Positions 34,567 to 43,747 of a DNA stretch of 64,000 nucleotides are shown here, piece by piece. Source of the DNA: Blautia luti (lineage in GTDB: Bacteria; Bacillota; Clostridia; Lachnospirales; Lachnospiraceae); assembly GCF_013304735.1 (NCBI RefSeq), contig NZ_JAAITI010000007.1, forward strand, positions 1-64,000, given 5' to 3'. Position 1 is the stretch's first letter; each line of letters opens with the position of its first letter. A program made the position numbers and the translations under genes. The notes below the pieces were generated by a model. The model did not search any database and had not been told where the DNA came from. It was given only the letters and a program-made list of their open reading frames with translations.

Positions 34567-35928
34567 ATGAGCGCAATGAACACACTTAAGAAATTCGGAC
34601 TTGAGCAGGCATTCAACTATGTTTATAAAGATCCGGATAAAAACTTTATCAAGATCATGGACTGGGCCGATAAATTTTCAGGTGGCGGGTTCCCTACACA
34701 GAGAGCAATGATCCGCGAAGCCATTTCTAATCCGGAACATCCGTATTATCCGTTTATTCATAGATTGGTAACTGATATTGATCCGCATGTTATGAAAACT
34801 CTGGTTGCAAACTTCTTTATCAATGCAAATCTTGCAGGCTGGAAGAAACAGGATGAATGCCGTGAGAAATATGGCTGTAATATCCCGTGGGCGATCCTTC
34901 TTGACCCAACAAGTGCATGTAACCTGCACTGTACAGGATGCTGGGCAGCAGAGTATGGAAACAAGCTGAACCTCACCTACGATGAGATCGATGACATCAT
35001 CCGCCAGGGTAAGGAGCTTGGCGTTTATATGTATATTTACACAGGCGGAGAGCCACTTGTAAGAAAAAAGGATCTGATCCGTCTTTGCGAGAAACATAAT
35101 GACTGTATCTTCCTTTCCTTCACAAATGCCACACTGATCGATGAGGATTTTGCAAATGATATGCTTCGGGTAGGAAACTTTGTTCCTGCAATTTCACTGG
35201 AAGGATTTGAGACTGCAACAGATGGCAGAAGAGGAAATGGTGTATACCAGAAGGTTATCAAGGCCATCAATCTTCTCAGAGAGAAGAAACTTGTATTTGG
35301 TATCTCTGCATGTTATACGAGTGCAAATTTCGAGTCTATCACATCAGAGGCATTTTACGACAGCCTGATCGATCTTGGAGCGTACTTTATCTGGTATTTC
35401 CATTATATGCCGGTTGGAAATGATGCAGCACCGGAGTTGCTTCCTACTCCTGCACAGAGAAGAGAAACCTATGAGCGTATCCGTAAATACCGTGCAACAA
35501 AGCCGTTGTTTGCCATGGATTTCCAGAATGATGCAGAGTTTGTGGGAGGATGTATTGCAGGCGGCCGTCGCTATCTGCATATCAATGCAAACGGCGATAT
35601 CGATCCATGTGTGTTTATCCATTATTCTGATTCCAATATCCGCGAGAAAACACTTCTGGAAGCACTGCAGTCTCCGATGATGATGGCATATCATGACGGA
35701 CAGCCGTTTAATGACAATATGTACCGCCCATGTCCGATGCTTGAAAACCCGCAGAAGCTGAGAGAAATGGTAGAAAAATCCGGAGCACATTCCACAGATC
35801 TTCAGTCACCGGAGAGTGCAGAGCATCTCTGTGCGAAATGTGACCGGTATGCTGAAAACTGGAAACCGGTAGCAGAGGAAATGTGGAAGGAAGACCAGGA
35901 GAGAAAGGCAGTGAAGAAAGTCTGCTGA
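34567..35928 (+). CDS. Radical SAM protein with SPASM-like C terminus
   Basis: A 453-aa radical SAM enzyme. CNLHCTGC supplies the cluster cysteines, YTGGEPLV the SAM motif, and ISLEGFE a family motif. C-terminal cysteines (GGCIAGG, DPCVFIHYSD, PCPMLENP, HLCAKCDRY) suggest an auxiliary cluster. An N-terminal region of about 110 residues precedes the core. It is followed by a TVP38-type membrane protein, so lipid or envelope modification is a guess. No peptide precursor is seen nearby. Start at 34567 behind AAGGAGAG; an in-frame ATG at 34543 lacks a site. Confidence 0.82.
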   Translation: MSAMNTLKKFGLEQAFNYVYKDPDKNFIKIMDWADKFSGGGFPTQRAMIREAISNPEHPYYPFIHRLVTDIDPHVMKTLVANFFINANLAGWKKQDECREKYGCNIPWAILLDPTSACNLHCTGCWAAEYGNKLNLTYDEIDDIIRQGKELGVYMYIYTGGEPLVRKKDLIRLCEKHNDCIFLSFTNATLIDEDFANDMLRVGNFVPAISLEGFETATDGRRGNGVYQKVIKAINLLREKKLVFGISACYTSANFESITSEAFYDSLIDLGAYFIWYFHYMPVGNDAAPELLPTPAQRRETYERIRKYRATKPLFAMDFQNDAEFVGGCIAGGRRYLHINANGDIDPCVFIHYSDSNIREKTLLEALQSPMMMAYHDGQPFNDNMYRPCPMLENPQKLREMVEKSGAHSTDLQSPESAEHLCAKCDRYAENWKPVAEEMWKEDQERKAVKKVC

Positions 35929-35955
35929 TCCTGAAACTTAAAAAAGCAGAACTTA

Positions 35956-35999
35956 TGAAAGAGCACGGTACCGGAAACAGGTGCCGGTGCTCTTTTTTT
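35956..35999 (+). terminator. Terminator after the radical SAM gene
   Basis: AGAGCAC-GGTACC pairs with GGTGCC-GGTGCTCT with one bulge, and seven T follow. It separates the radical SAM gene from the next one, so some read-through would be needed for co-expression. Confidence 0.85.
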
Positions 36000-36019
36000 G
36001 AAAACGGAGTGATCAGACC

Positions 36020-36676
36020 ATGAAAAAAATGATTGATAACATCAGAAAATATCTGCCGGCGGTGCTCCTTCTTTTGCTTCTCCTTTTCTGTATCCGTTAT
36101 AGAGAGGATCTGTCTGTGGAAAGGATCTTAAGATATACACCGGAGGAACCTGTTAAGGCTGCATTACTTATGCTTGGGCTTTATGCAGTGAAAAGTGTCT
36201 CTTTTATATTTCCAATTGCGATCCTGCAGCTTGCTGTAGGGCATCTGTTTGCTACAGGAACAGCACTTCTGGTGAACTTTTTGGGAAGAGCAGTCACATT
36301 GGCACTTCCATATTGGATGGGACGCTTCTCAGGTGCATCCATGGTGGAAAGTCTTACAGCTAAATATCCGAAACTGAAAACAGTAGTAGATTACCAGAAC
36401 GGAAATTCCCTGTATATTTCATTTTTTATGCGGACATTGAACTTTTTACCGGGAGATGCTGTGAGTCTGTTTCTCGGAGCAGAAAAGATCCCATTTGGAA
36501 CCTATATGGCAGGTGGCGTGCTTGGAACGCTGCCGGGAGTTATTCTCGCTACAATATTTGGAGCAAATATCAAAAATCCGAAGTCTCCGGCATTCTGGCT
36601 CTCTGCAGTGCTTCTTGTGATGATCAGTGTGTTCTCGATCCTGATACACAGGCATATTTCCTGGAAGAAAAAATAA
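36020..36676 (+). CDS. TVP38/TMEM64-family membrane protein
   Basis: A 218-aa protein with about five or six membrane segments of the VTT (DedA-like) fold. Typical parts are the N-terminal helix, FPIAILQLAVGHLFATG, the re-entrant FLGRAVTLALPYWMGRFSG region, and NFLPGDAVSLFLGAEKIPFGTYMAGGVLGTLPG. Related proteins scramble or export lipids. It ends with a basic HRHISWKKK tail. Located directly after the radical SAM gene, beyond a terminator. Confidence 0.85.
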   Translation: MKKMIDNIRKYLPAVLLLLLLLFCIRYREDLSVERILRYTPEEPVKAALLMLGLYAVKSVSFIFPIAILQLAVGHLFATGTALLVNFLGRAVTLALPYWMGRFSGASMVESLTAKYPKLKTVVDYQNGNSLYISFFMRTLNFLPGDAVSLFLGAEKIPFGTYMAGGVLGTLPGVILATIFGANIKNPKSPAFWLSAVLLVMISVFSILIHRHISWKKK

Positions 36677-36695
36677 CAGGGCTTTCTCTTCCTGC

Positions 36696-36724
36696 TTTTA
36701 CTGAGAGGAAAAATGTAGTATAAT
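36696..36724 (+). promoter_or_regulatory. Promoter of the ClC gene
   Basis: -35 TTTTAC (36696-36701), 17-bp spacer, -10 TATAAT (36719-36724). Confidence 0.55.
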
Positions 36725-36754
36725 GCAGACAGTAAAGAAAAGAAGGGAAGGAAC

Positions 36755-38041
36755 ATGGGGATCGATCATAACAAAAGATTAAAGGAACATTTATATTATT
36801 ACGGTGCAAGAATCAGCCGGGATATTTCAAATCTGATCAAGTGGCTGGTTCTTGCTGTCATTACAGGATGTATCGTAGGTGCTGCCAGCACACTGTTTTC
36901 TTTTACGTTGAAGGCAGTGACCAGTTACCGGAAGGCGCATGAATGGATTTTTCTTTTGCTGCCATTATCCGGACTTGTCATTGTATTTTTGTATGAGAAG
37001 CTTGGAAAAGAGGATGGAGGGACCAATCAGGTTCTTTCTACCGTGCGTTCCAGAGATGATGTGCCGATCCTTTCTGCGCCTCTGATCTTTATCACAACGG
37101 CGCTGACTCATCTTACCGGTGGTTCTGCGGGACGTGAGGGAGCAGCGATCCAGCTTGGAGGAAGTATTGCCAACCAGCTTGGAAGATGGATCCATCTGGA
37201 CGAGGAGGACCGTCATGTAATTGTCATGTGCGGCATGAGCGCGGCGTTTTCCGCATTGTTTGGAACACCGATGGCAGCGGCAGTTTTTGCGCTGGAAGTG
37301 GTCAGTGTGGGCGTGATGTATTATGCAGCACTGATGCCGTGTATGATCGCGTCATTGATCGCTTCCGGATTTGCAGCCGGAATGGGAGTCACACCGGAAA
37401 GTTTTCATGTGACGGATATTCCGGCACTGACTGTGGAAACTGGACTGAAAATGGGAGTGATCGCTCTGGGCTGTGCAGTTGTCAGCATTATGTTCTGTAT
37501 TGCGCTGAATGGTGCAGCAGGACTTTATGGCAGATGGTTTAAGAATAAATATGTCAGGGTTGCAGTGGGCGCCTGCCTGGTCATTGTTGTCACCTTTATT
37601 CTGAGAACAGATGAATATATGGGCGCTGGTGCGGAGCTTATTGAAAAAGCGGTGGAAAACGGACAGGCGGATACTTTCGCCTTTTTCTGGAAAATGGTGC
37701 TTACAGCACTGACTATGCGCGCAGGATTCCGCGGGGGAGAGATCGTACCTTCTTTCTGCATTGGAGCTACCTTTGGCTGTGTGATGGGTAATCTTATGGG
37801 AATTTCTCCGTCGATCTGTGCAGCCTGCGGAATGGCAGCAGTTTTCTGCGGTGTGACCAACTGTCCGATCACTTCGATCCTGATCGCTTTTGAAATGTTT
37901 GGATTTAAGGGAGTATCCTTCTATCTGATCGCAGTATCTATCAGCTATGCAGCATCGGGATATTATGGCCTTTACAAGGATCAGACCATTGTGTACTCCA
38001 AATATAAAGCAAAATATGTGAACCGACATACCAGATTCTGA
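36755..38041 (+). CDS. ClC-family chloride channel or antiporter
   Basis: A 428-aa ClC protein with about ten membrane segments. GSAGREGAAIQLGG carries the gating Glu (GREGP in most relatives), and RGGEIVPSFCIGATFG the second filter segment. The cytoplasmic CBS domains of larger ClCs are absent. Chloride or fluoride specificity is not certain; the fluoride-type filter motif was not seen. GAAGGGAAGG site upstream. Confidence 0.92.
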   Translation: MGIDHNKRLKEHLYYYGARISRDISNLIKWLVLAVITGCIVGAASTLFSFTLKAVTSYRKAHEWIFLLLPLSGLVIVFLYEKLGKEDGGTNQVLSTVRSRDDVPILSAPLIFITTALTHLTGGSAGREGAAIQLGGSIANQLGRWIHLDEEDRHVIVMCGMSAAFSALFGTPMAAAVFALEVVSVGVMYYAALMPCMIASLIASGFAAGMGVTPESFHVTDIPALTVETGLKMGVIALGCAVVSIMFCIALNGAAGLYGRWFKNKYVRVAVGACLVIVVTFILRTDEYMGAGAELIEKAVENGQADTFAFFWKMVLTALTMRAGFRGGEIVPSFCIGATFGCVMGNLMGISPSICAACGMAAVFCGVTNCPITSILIAFEMFGFKGVSFYLIAVSISYAASGYYGLYKDQTIVYSKYKAKYVNRHTRF

Positions 38042-38188
38042 TATAGAACGAAATGTAAAGGGGTGTGTATACTGGCATAATATCTTATGGAATACTGCAT
38101 GGACATGGCTGGAAAATATCTGGACATCTGCGGAAATCTGATGTAATATATTAAACGTTAGTATTTACAGAAAGGCAGATTTTGAGGT

Positions 38189-38392
38189 ATGGAAGAGAAG
38201 ATTCTTGATTTTATCATGGAGTATGCACAGGAGAATGAGGGAGTTCCGTTTCAGGTGATCGAGGAGAATTTTAATATCGTTATGGATGATAAGCTGAAAG
38301 ATATCATCAGCGATGCGATCTGGGACAGAGATAATGTTTCTGATGTGATCATAGAAAGTGACCGCTATGTGATCACCTGTTTTGAAGATTAA
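38189..38392 (+). CDS. Small acidic conserved-looking protein
   Basis: A 67-aa acidic protein, MEEKILDFIMEYAQENEG at the start and VIIESDRYVITCFED at the end. The helix-then-beta-hairpin pattern (helices about 1-15 and 30-45, strand at 52-63) resembles a small winged-helix unit, but I do not recognise the family. GAGGT lies only two bases before the ATG. Single gene ending at a terminator. Confidence 0.65.
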   Translation: MEEKILDFIMEYAQENEGVPFQVIEENFNIVMDDKLKDIISDAIWDRDNVSDVIIESDRYVITCFED

Positions 38393-38442
38393 TGAGGATA
38401 TCTGTGACCGTTACGGTAATGGAATTAAGAAGTCTGAATATG

Positions 38443-38474
38443 AGGAGAATGCGTATATGGCATTCTCCTTTTTT
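38443..38474 (+). terminator. Terminator after the 67-aa gene
   Basis: A 10-bp perfect stem with 7-base loop (38443-38452/38460-38469) followed by a T-run to 38474. Confidence 0.88.
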
Positions 38475-38503
38475 CGTCAATCTGTCAAAAAGATCCAAAA
38501 GAA

Positions 38504-38532
38504 TTGAAGTCCCCGAAAAAGAATGGTATCCT
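38504..38532 (+). promoter_or_regulatory. Promoter of the AGE-family isomerase gene
   Basis: -35 TTGAAG (38504-38509), 17-bp spacer, -10 TATCCT (38527-38532). Confidence 0.55.
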
Positions 38533-38560
38533 AAGGAAAAAAGCAGATGGGGTGGTTAAA

Positions 38561-39799
38561 ATGAACAGCAAATATGAGATCAACACAAATGAAAACCGGG
38601 AATTCCTGAAAGCGTCCTGTGAGGATCTTCTGAATTTTGGACACAGGTTTCCTTCTCCAAATGGAGGTTCCTACTATCTGGGGGATGACGGAACACCATG
38701 GAAGGACAGAAACCGGGAAACCTGGATCACCTGCCGTATGGTACATGTATACAGCCTGGGACTGATGCTTGGCCACGAGGGAAGCGGAGAGCTTGTGGAT
38801 GCGGCGCTGAAAGGCCTTAAGGGAGAACTTCACGATGACAAAAACGGTGGCTGGTATGCAGGAGTGACACCGGAGGGTGGCATTGTGCCGAACAAACAGT
38901 GTTATGCCCATGCATTTGTGATCCTGGCAGCTTCTTCCGCACTGACAGCAGGAAGGCCTGGGGCAAAAGAACTCCTTGAGGAGGCGCTGGATGTTTATGA
39001 TCAGCATTTCTGGAATGAAGAGGAAGGACTGGCCTGCGATACCTGGAATACAGAATTTACCGTGCTGGACGATTACCGGGGATTAAATGCAAACATGCAT
39101 ACTGTGGAAGCTTTTTTGGCAGCAGGAGATGTCACCGGGGACAAAAAATATCACATCCGCGCAGGCAGGATCATTGACCATGTGATCCGTTGGGCAGAGG
39201 ATAACTCCTGGAGGATTCCGGAACATTTCACAAAGGAATGGGTGGCAGATCTTGACTGCAACCGCGACCGCCCGGATGACCCGTTCAAGCCATATGGTGC
39301 AACACCGGGCCATGGAATTGAGTGGGCAAGGCTGATCACTCAATGGGCACTTGCAAACTGCGGGGAAGAGAAAGAAAAACTGGAAAATTATCTCCAGGCA
39401 GCAGAGAACCTTTATACAACAGCCATAAAAGACGGCTGGGATGCAGATGGTGCACCGGGGATTGTATACACAACAGACTGGCAGGGAAAACCTGTGGTAC
39501 ATGACCGTATGCACTGGACACTTGCAGAGGCAATCAATACTTCTGCGGTTCTTTATCATGTGACCGGCAGGGAAAAATATGCGAAAGACTATGCAGAATT
39601 CATGAAGTATCTGGATGAAGTGGTCATGGATCACGAGAATGGCTCCTGGTTCCATCAGCTGGACGAGCATAATCATCTGAAAGGAACCGTATGGCCGGGA
39701 AAATCCGACCTGTATCATGCGCTGCAGTCCACATTGATCCCGTATCATAAGGCAGATACATCCATTGCGCCTGCCGTAAAGAAAAAACTGGAAATCTGA
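38561..39799 (+). CDS. AGE-family aldose-ketose isomerase (YihS-like)
   Basis: A 412-aa (alpha/alpha)6-barrel protein of the N-acylglucosamine 2-epimerase family. NMHTVEAFLAA, TPGHGIEWARL and the final WPGKSDLYHALQ match the YihS branch, which isomerises mannose/fructose or sulfoquinovose/sulfofructose through two active-site histidines. No other sulfoquinovose genes are nearby, so mannose-type activity is as likely. Start at 38561 behind GGGGTGG; an earlier in-frame ATG at 38504 lies in the promoter. Confidence 0.85.
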   Translation: MNSKYEINTNENREFLKASCEDLLNFGHRFPSPNGGSYYLGDDGTPWKDRNRETWITCRMVHVYSLGLMLGHEGSGELVDAALKGLKGELHDDKNGGWYAGVTPEGGIVPNKQCYAHAFVILAASSALTAGRPGAKELLEEALDVYDQHFWNEEEGLACDTWNTEFTVLDDYRGLNANMHTVEAFLAAGDVTGDKKYHIRAGRIIDHVIRWAEDNSWRIPEHFTKEWVADLDCNRDRPDDPFKPYGATPGHGIEWARLITQWALANCGEEKEKLENYLQAAENLYTTAIKDGWDADGAPGIVYTTDWQGKPVVHDRMHWTLAEAINTSAVLYHVTGREKYAKDYAEFMKYLDEVVMDHENGSWFHQLDEHNHLKGTVWPGKSDLYHALQSTLIPYHKADTSIAPAVKKKLEI

Positions 39800-39870
39800 A
39801 CAAAAATCATAAAGTGATTTCCACTTATGGGCATGTAACGAAGTGGAATGCGAATGTTTGTTGCAAAAAT

Positions 39871-39973
39871 AAAAACCTTCCTGTGTTTACAGAAAGATTT
39901 CTCAGGACAGATACTTACATAGATGCAGGTATCCTGGCCAGAAGAAATACTAAAACACAGGAAGGTTTTTTAT
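39871..39973. terminator. Long-stem bidirectional terminator
   Basis: An 18-bp perfect stem (39871-39888/39953-39970) with A-run and T-run ends lies between two converging genes. The 64-base interior can fold further (ATTTCT/AGAAAT and CAGGA/TCCTG pairs), making an unusually long hairpin. Confidence 0.85.
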
Positions 39974-39983
39974 TGATTAATTA

Positions 39984-41735
39984 TTATTCTGTAACCTCTT
40001 TCAGATCCGAGATATCCGGAGAAGCCATCAGAGAATAGTTGGTATAATATACAACGAAACCAGGTTTTGCACCTGCAGGCTTCTTTACATGTTTTTTCTG
40101 GATGTAGTCGATTTCTACTTTAGGAGCAGAATGACCTTTGGAATACCAGGCAGCCAGACGTCCGGCCTCCTCAAAGGTACGATCCGGAAGTTCCCCGTCT
40201 TTGGTGCGGACGATCACATGTGAACCGGCCATTTTTTTTGCATGGAACCACCAGTCATTTCCAGTTGCGAACTTGAAAGTCAGCTCATCATTCTGGAAAT
40301 TGTTTTTGCCCACATAGATATCAAAACCGTCGCTGGATATGTAGTGGAGCGGCTTGGATTTCGGCTGGGCTTTCTGGCCTTTCTTGTTGGTGTAGTGACG
40401 TTTGATATAGCCGTACTCGGTGAGCTCTTCCTTGATCTGGGAAAGGTCACTTTCAGATCTGGCAATATCCAGAGCATTGGAGATGGATTCCAGATGGGAG
40501 ATCTCACTTTCCGTATCTGCGATCTGCTCTGTGACAGCTTCTTCGGTACGCTTCAGCTTTCCGTATTTATCAAAATATTTTTTGGAATTCTGTGCCGGAG
40601 TCAGCGTCGGATCAAGTGGAATGGTGATCTCCTCGTTGGTATAATAGTTCAGAGCCTTAAACGATTTGCAACCCTCCTCAAGCCCGTATCCGTAGGTGTT
40701 GATCAGTTCGCCGTAAACCTTGAATTTATCTTTCTTGGCAGTATCGTTCAGCTGTTTTTTCTGGATGTTATATTTTTTTCGGTTACGTTCCAGAGCAGTC
40801 TGTACTACGCGACGAAGATCGGAAGATTTCTGGTGGATCCTTGTCAGCAAACTCTTGGTAGCATAATAAGTCTCCAGCATGGCAGAAACACTGTCAAAAG
40901 TTTCGCTGCGGTATTCACTGCCAAACTGCTGATAAGGAAAGACACCGTATTCCACAGGTTCTTCTCCGCGGTAGACAATATTCGGAGTGAACTCTCGGTT
41001 CTGGATCTGTTCCATCAGGCGGAGGAAGGTGTGGTAAAGATGGGTGCAGGCCGTCTCATCCAGAGACTGTGCCGCATCACTTCCGTCAATAGATGCACGG
41101 TAGCAGATCTCCTCAGCCATTACCGGGCTCATACCGGTGAGGGAAGTATAAAGCGCTTTGGAAATGTTTACCGGTTTTTTGCAGATATGTCCGGTAAATT
41201 CTTCCTCGGAAACTGTCAGCGGATTTTCTTTATCCCGGGTATTTGGAATGAAATATTCTCTTCCTGGAAGGACTTCACGGACAGAACTCATATGGGAAGA
41301 GACATGTTTGATACTGTCCAGGATCATGCCTTTTTCATCGCAGAAGATGATGTTGCTGTGTTTGCCCATCAGCTCCATGATCAGGCGCTTCCGGCAGGGG
41401 TCGCCAAGTTCATTGAGGTGCTCCAGCTCAAATTCCACCACACGCTCCATTCCCGGCTGTTTTACATCCAGGATTCGGGCGCTTCCGATATGCTTTCGAA
41501 GAAGCATACAGAAGTTGGGTGCAGTTAAAGGGCTGATACGGTTCTTATCTGTAAAATAGATCAGAGGAAGAGATGCGCTTGCACTTAAGAGAAGACGTTT
41601 CTGTCCGTTGGCGCCTTTTCCTGTGATCAGAAGTTCATCGTTTTCCGGCTGGGCAATCTTGTTGATACGTCCACCTTTTAAATTATCATCGATCTCTGCC
41701 ACAAGGGCGGAGACTGTAATTCCGTCAAATGCCAT
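39984..41735 (-). CDS. rqcH: Rqc2 homologue RqcH (NFACT protein)
   Basis: A 583-aa NFACT protein, formerly called fibronectin-binding protein. On stalled 50S subunits RqcH adds C-terminal alanine tails that mark nascent chains for decay. Seen are the N-terminal NFACT domain (GGRINKIAQPENDELLI, FCMLLRKHIG), a central coiled coil (about 290-430), and the NFACT-R domain with DIYVGKNNFQND and WWFHAKKMAGSHVIV. Start at 41735, behind GGAGGT on the minus strand; the ATG five codons earlier overlaps that site. Confidence 0.95.
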   Translation of the reverse strand: MAFDGITVSALVAEIDDNLKGGRINKIAQPENDELLITGKGANGQKRLLLSASASLPLIYFTDKNRISPLTAPNFCMLLRKHIGSARILDVKQPGMERVVEFELEHLNELGDPCRKRLIMELMGKHSNIIFCDEKGMILDSIKHVSSHMSSVREVLPGREYFIPNTRDKENPLTVSEEEFTGHICKKPVNISKALYTSLTGMSPVMAEEICYRASIDGSDAAQSLDETACTHLYHTFLRLMEQIQNREFTPNIVYRGEEPVEYGVFPYQQFGSEYRSETFDSVSAMLETYYATKSLLTRIHQKSSDLRRVVQTALERNRKKYNIQKKQLNDTAKKDKFKVYGELINTYGYGLEEGCKSFKALNYYTNEEITIPLDPTLTPAQNSKKYFDKYGKLKRTEEAVTEQIADTESEISHLESISNALDIARSESDLSQIKEELTEYGYIKRHYTNKKGQKAQPKSKPLHYISSDGFDIYVGKNNFQNDELTFKFATGNDWWFHAKKMAGSHVIVRTKDGELPDRTFEEAGRLAAWYSKGHSAPKVEIDYIQKKHVKKPAGAKPGFVVYYTNYSLMASPDISDLKEVTE

Positions 41736-41785
41736 GATTTTTACCTCCATTTCAACATCAGTTATTATAACAGTAAAAAAAGAGT

Positions 41786-41814
41786 TTGACTAGGGTTTTG
41801 GAATGAACTATAAT
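41786..41814 (+). promoter_or_regulatory. Promoter of the yicC-remA-gmk operon
   Basis: -35 TTGACT (41786-41791), 17-bp spacer, -10 TATAAT (41809-41814). Confidence 0.8.
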
Positions 41815-41885
41815 AAATCCGTATGCAATCATTGGCTGCATTTATCTGCAGCCGATAAACTTAAGAGGCAGTATTGGAGGATAAC

Positions 41886-42764
41886 ATGATAAAAAGTATG
41901 ACTGGCTTTGGCAGAGCAGAAGCAGTTTCCAGGGAGCGTAAGGTTTCTGTTGAGCTGAAATCCGTCAATCACAGATATCTGGACCTGAACATCAAAATGC
42001 CGAAGCGACTCAGCTATTTTGAGGGAGAGATCCGAAATGTGATGAAGACCTATATCCGCCGTGGCAAGGTTGATGTGTTCATCACCTATGAAGACTATAC
42101 AATGGGCGGAATGGCTCTGAAATATAACGCAGAGCTGGCAAAGGAATATCTGGGCTATTTAAACCAGATGAGTGAGGAACTGGGGATTGAGAATGATATC
42201 CGTGTTTCCACACTTTCCAGATATCCGGATGTGTTTACAATGGAGGAACAGGCTCCGGATGAGGAAGAACTCTGGAACTTTCTGGAGGGACCTCTTCATG
42301 AGGCATGTCGGAAATTTGTGGAAACCCGTGAGCGTGAGGGCGCCAATCTGAAACAGGATCTTCTGGAGAAGCTTAACGGCCTGGAGGAGAAAGTTGATAT
42401 TGTGGAGAAACGTTCGCCGGAAGTTGTAAAGGCTTACAGAGAGAAGCTGGAAGCCAAGATGCATGAGCTTCTTGAGGATAACCAGATCGATGATTCCAGG
42501 ATCGCCGCAGAGGTGATACTTTTTTCAGATAAGATCTGCAATGACGAGGAGACGGTACGTCTTCGGAGCCACATCCACGGAATGAGAAAGATCCTGGATG
42601 AGAACGAAGGCGTGGGACGTAAGATGGATTTCATGTCACAGGAGATGAACCGCGAGGCGAACACCATCCTGTCCAAATCCAATGATCTTACCGTATCCAA
42701 CGCGGCCATCGATCTGAAAACAGAGATCGAGAAGATCCGTGAGCAGATCCAGAATATCGAGTAA
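41886..42764 (+). CDS. yicC: YicC-family endoribonuclease
   Basis: A 292-aa YicC/YloC protein. MIKSMTGFGRAE at the start and the C-terminal FMSQEMNREANTILSKSND motif are diagnostic. Members are hexameric RNases that help degrade small RNAs. Start at 41886 behind TTGGAGG; the in-frame ATG at 41874 overlaps that site. First gene of a conserved Firmicutes order yicC-remA-gmk-rpoZ. Confidence 0.96.
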   Translation: MIKSMTGFGRAEAVSRERKVSVELKSVNHRYLDLNIKMPKRLSYFEGEIRNVMKTYIRRGKVDVFITYEDYTMGGMALKYNAELAKEYLGYLNQMSEELGIENDIRVSTLSRYPDVFTMEEQAPDEEELWNFLEGPLHEACRKFVETREREGANLKQDLLEKLNGLEEKVDIVEKRSPEVVKAYREKLEAKMHELLEDNQIDDSRIAAEVILFSDKICNDEETVRLRSHIHGMRKILDENEGVGRKMDFMSQEMNREANTILSKSNDLTVSNAAIDLKTEIEKIREQIQNIE

Positions 42765-42808
42765 TCGGACAGATAAAGACTGTACACAGACAGAAAAGGA
42801 GAGCGGAA

Positions 42809-43081
42809 ATGGCGAAACTGATCAATGTAGGCTTTGGAAATGTTGTCAATTCACGCAAGATCGTGGCTGTGGTAAGTCCGGATGCCGCTCCTGTGAAGCG
42901 CATGATACAGAGTGTCAAGGGAACCCGCACCCTGATCGATGCCACACAGGGAAGAAAAACAAAAGCAGTGATCGTTACTTCCGATGATTATCTTGTGCTT
43001 TCCGCTTTGCAGCCGGAAACCATTGCCAAGAGATTTTCGGAAGCCTACGGAGAGGAAGAGAGGGAGGAAGGAAATGAGTAA
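42809..43081 (+). CDS. remA: RemA-type regulator (DUF370)
   Basis: A 90-aa RemA/YlzA protein. INVGFGNVVNSRKIVAVV and GRKTKAVIVTSDDYLVLSALQPETI are typical. In Bacillus it is a ring-shaped DNA-binding activator of biofilm matrix and osmoprotection genes; the targets here are unknown. Its acidic end overlaps gmk by 8 bases. Confidence 0.95.
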   Translation: MAKLINVGFGNVVNSRKIVAVVSPDAAPVKRMIQSVKGTRTLIDATQGRKTKAVIVTSDDYLVLSALQPETIAKRFSEAYGEEEREEGNE

Positions 43082-43694
43082 GGGAATTTTAGTTGTTGTT
43101 TCTGGCTTTTCCGGTTCCGGAAAAGGCACCGTCATGAAACGGCTGATGGAGAAATATGACAATTATGCATTATCCGTTTCTGTTACCACCAGAAATCCAA
43201 GACCAGGAGAGAAAGACGGAGAGGCATATTTCTTCCGCACAAAAGAAGAATTTGAACAGCTGATCCGGGAAGACGGACTGATCGAATACGCACAGTATGT
43301 GGAGAATTATTACGGTACTCCTCGTAAATATGTGGAGGAACAGCTTGCAGCAGGAAAAGATGTGATCCTTGAGATCGAGATCCAGGGAGCCATGAAGATC
43401 CGTGAGAAATTCCCGGATACTCTGCTTGTATTTGTCTGCCCGCCATCTATGGAAGAGCTTAAAAACCGTCTGGTAGGCCGCGGAACAGAAACTCTGGATG
43501 TGATCAACGGACGTCTCAGAAGAGCCGTTGAAGAATCCAAGGGAATGGATAAATACGATTATCTCCTGATCAACGATGATCTGGAGGAATGTGTTGATAC
43601 ACTTCATGAAACCATCCGATGTGAGCGTATGCGCGCATCCAGAAACCATGATTTTGTATCCAGAATTCAGAAAGAAGCGGAAGCTTTTTTATAA
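43074..43694 (+). CDS. gmk: Guanylate kinase
   Basis: A 206-aa enzyme phosphorylating GMP. P-loop GFSGSGKGT, GMP-site SVSVTTRNPRPGEKDG and EYAQYVENYYGTP are clear. Start at 43074 behind AGGGAGGAAGG; the longer frame from 42984 lies inside remA. Confidence 0.97.
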   Translation: MSKGILVVVSGFSGSGKGTVMKRLMEKYDNYALSVSVTTRNPRPGEKDGEAYFFRTKEEFEQLIREDGLIEYAQYVENYYGTPRKYVEEQLAAGKDVILEIEIQGAMKIREKFPDTLLVFVCPPSMEELKNRLVGRGTETLDVINGRLRRAVEESKGMDKYDYLLINDDLEECVDTLHETIRCERMRASRNHDFVSRIQKEAEAFL

Positions 43695-43747
43695 ATACCA
43701 ATTAACAAGTTAAATACGGCCCTGCCGTTACAGAAGGGAGAAAAGAT

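Noticed and set aside
34567-35928. A second peptide-modification locus based on the radical SAM enzyme
   Set aside because: No small precursor ORF, HxsD-like or PqqD-like gene was found on either side.
40242-41528. 428-codon open frame on the plus strand
   Set aside because: It is antisense to rqcH, which has clear family motifs, and has no plausible start site.
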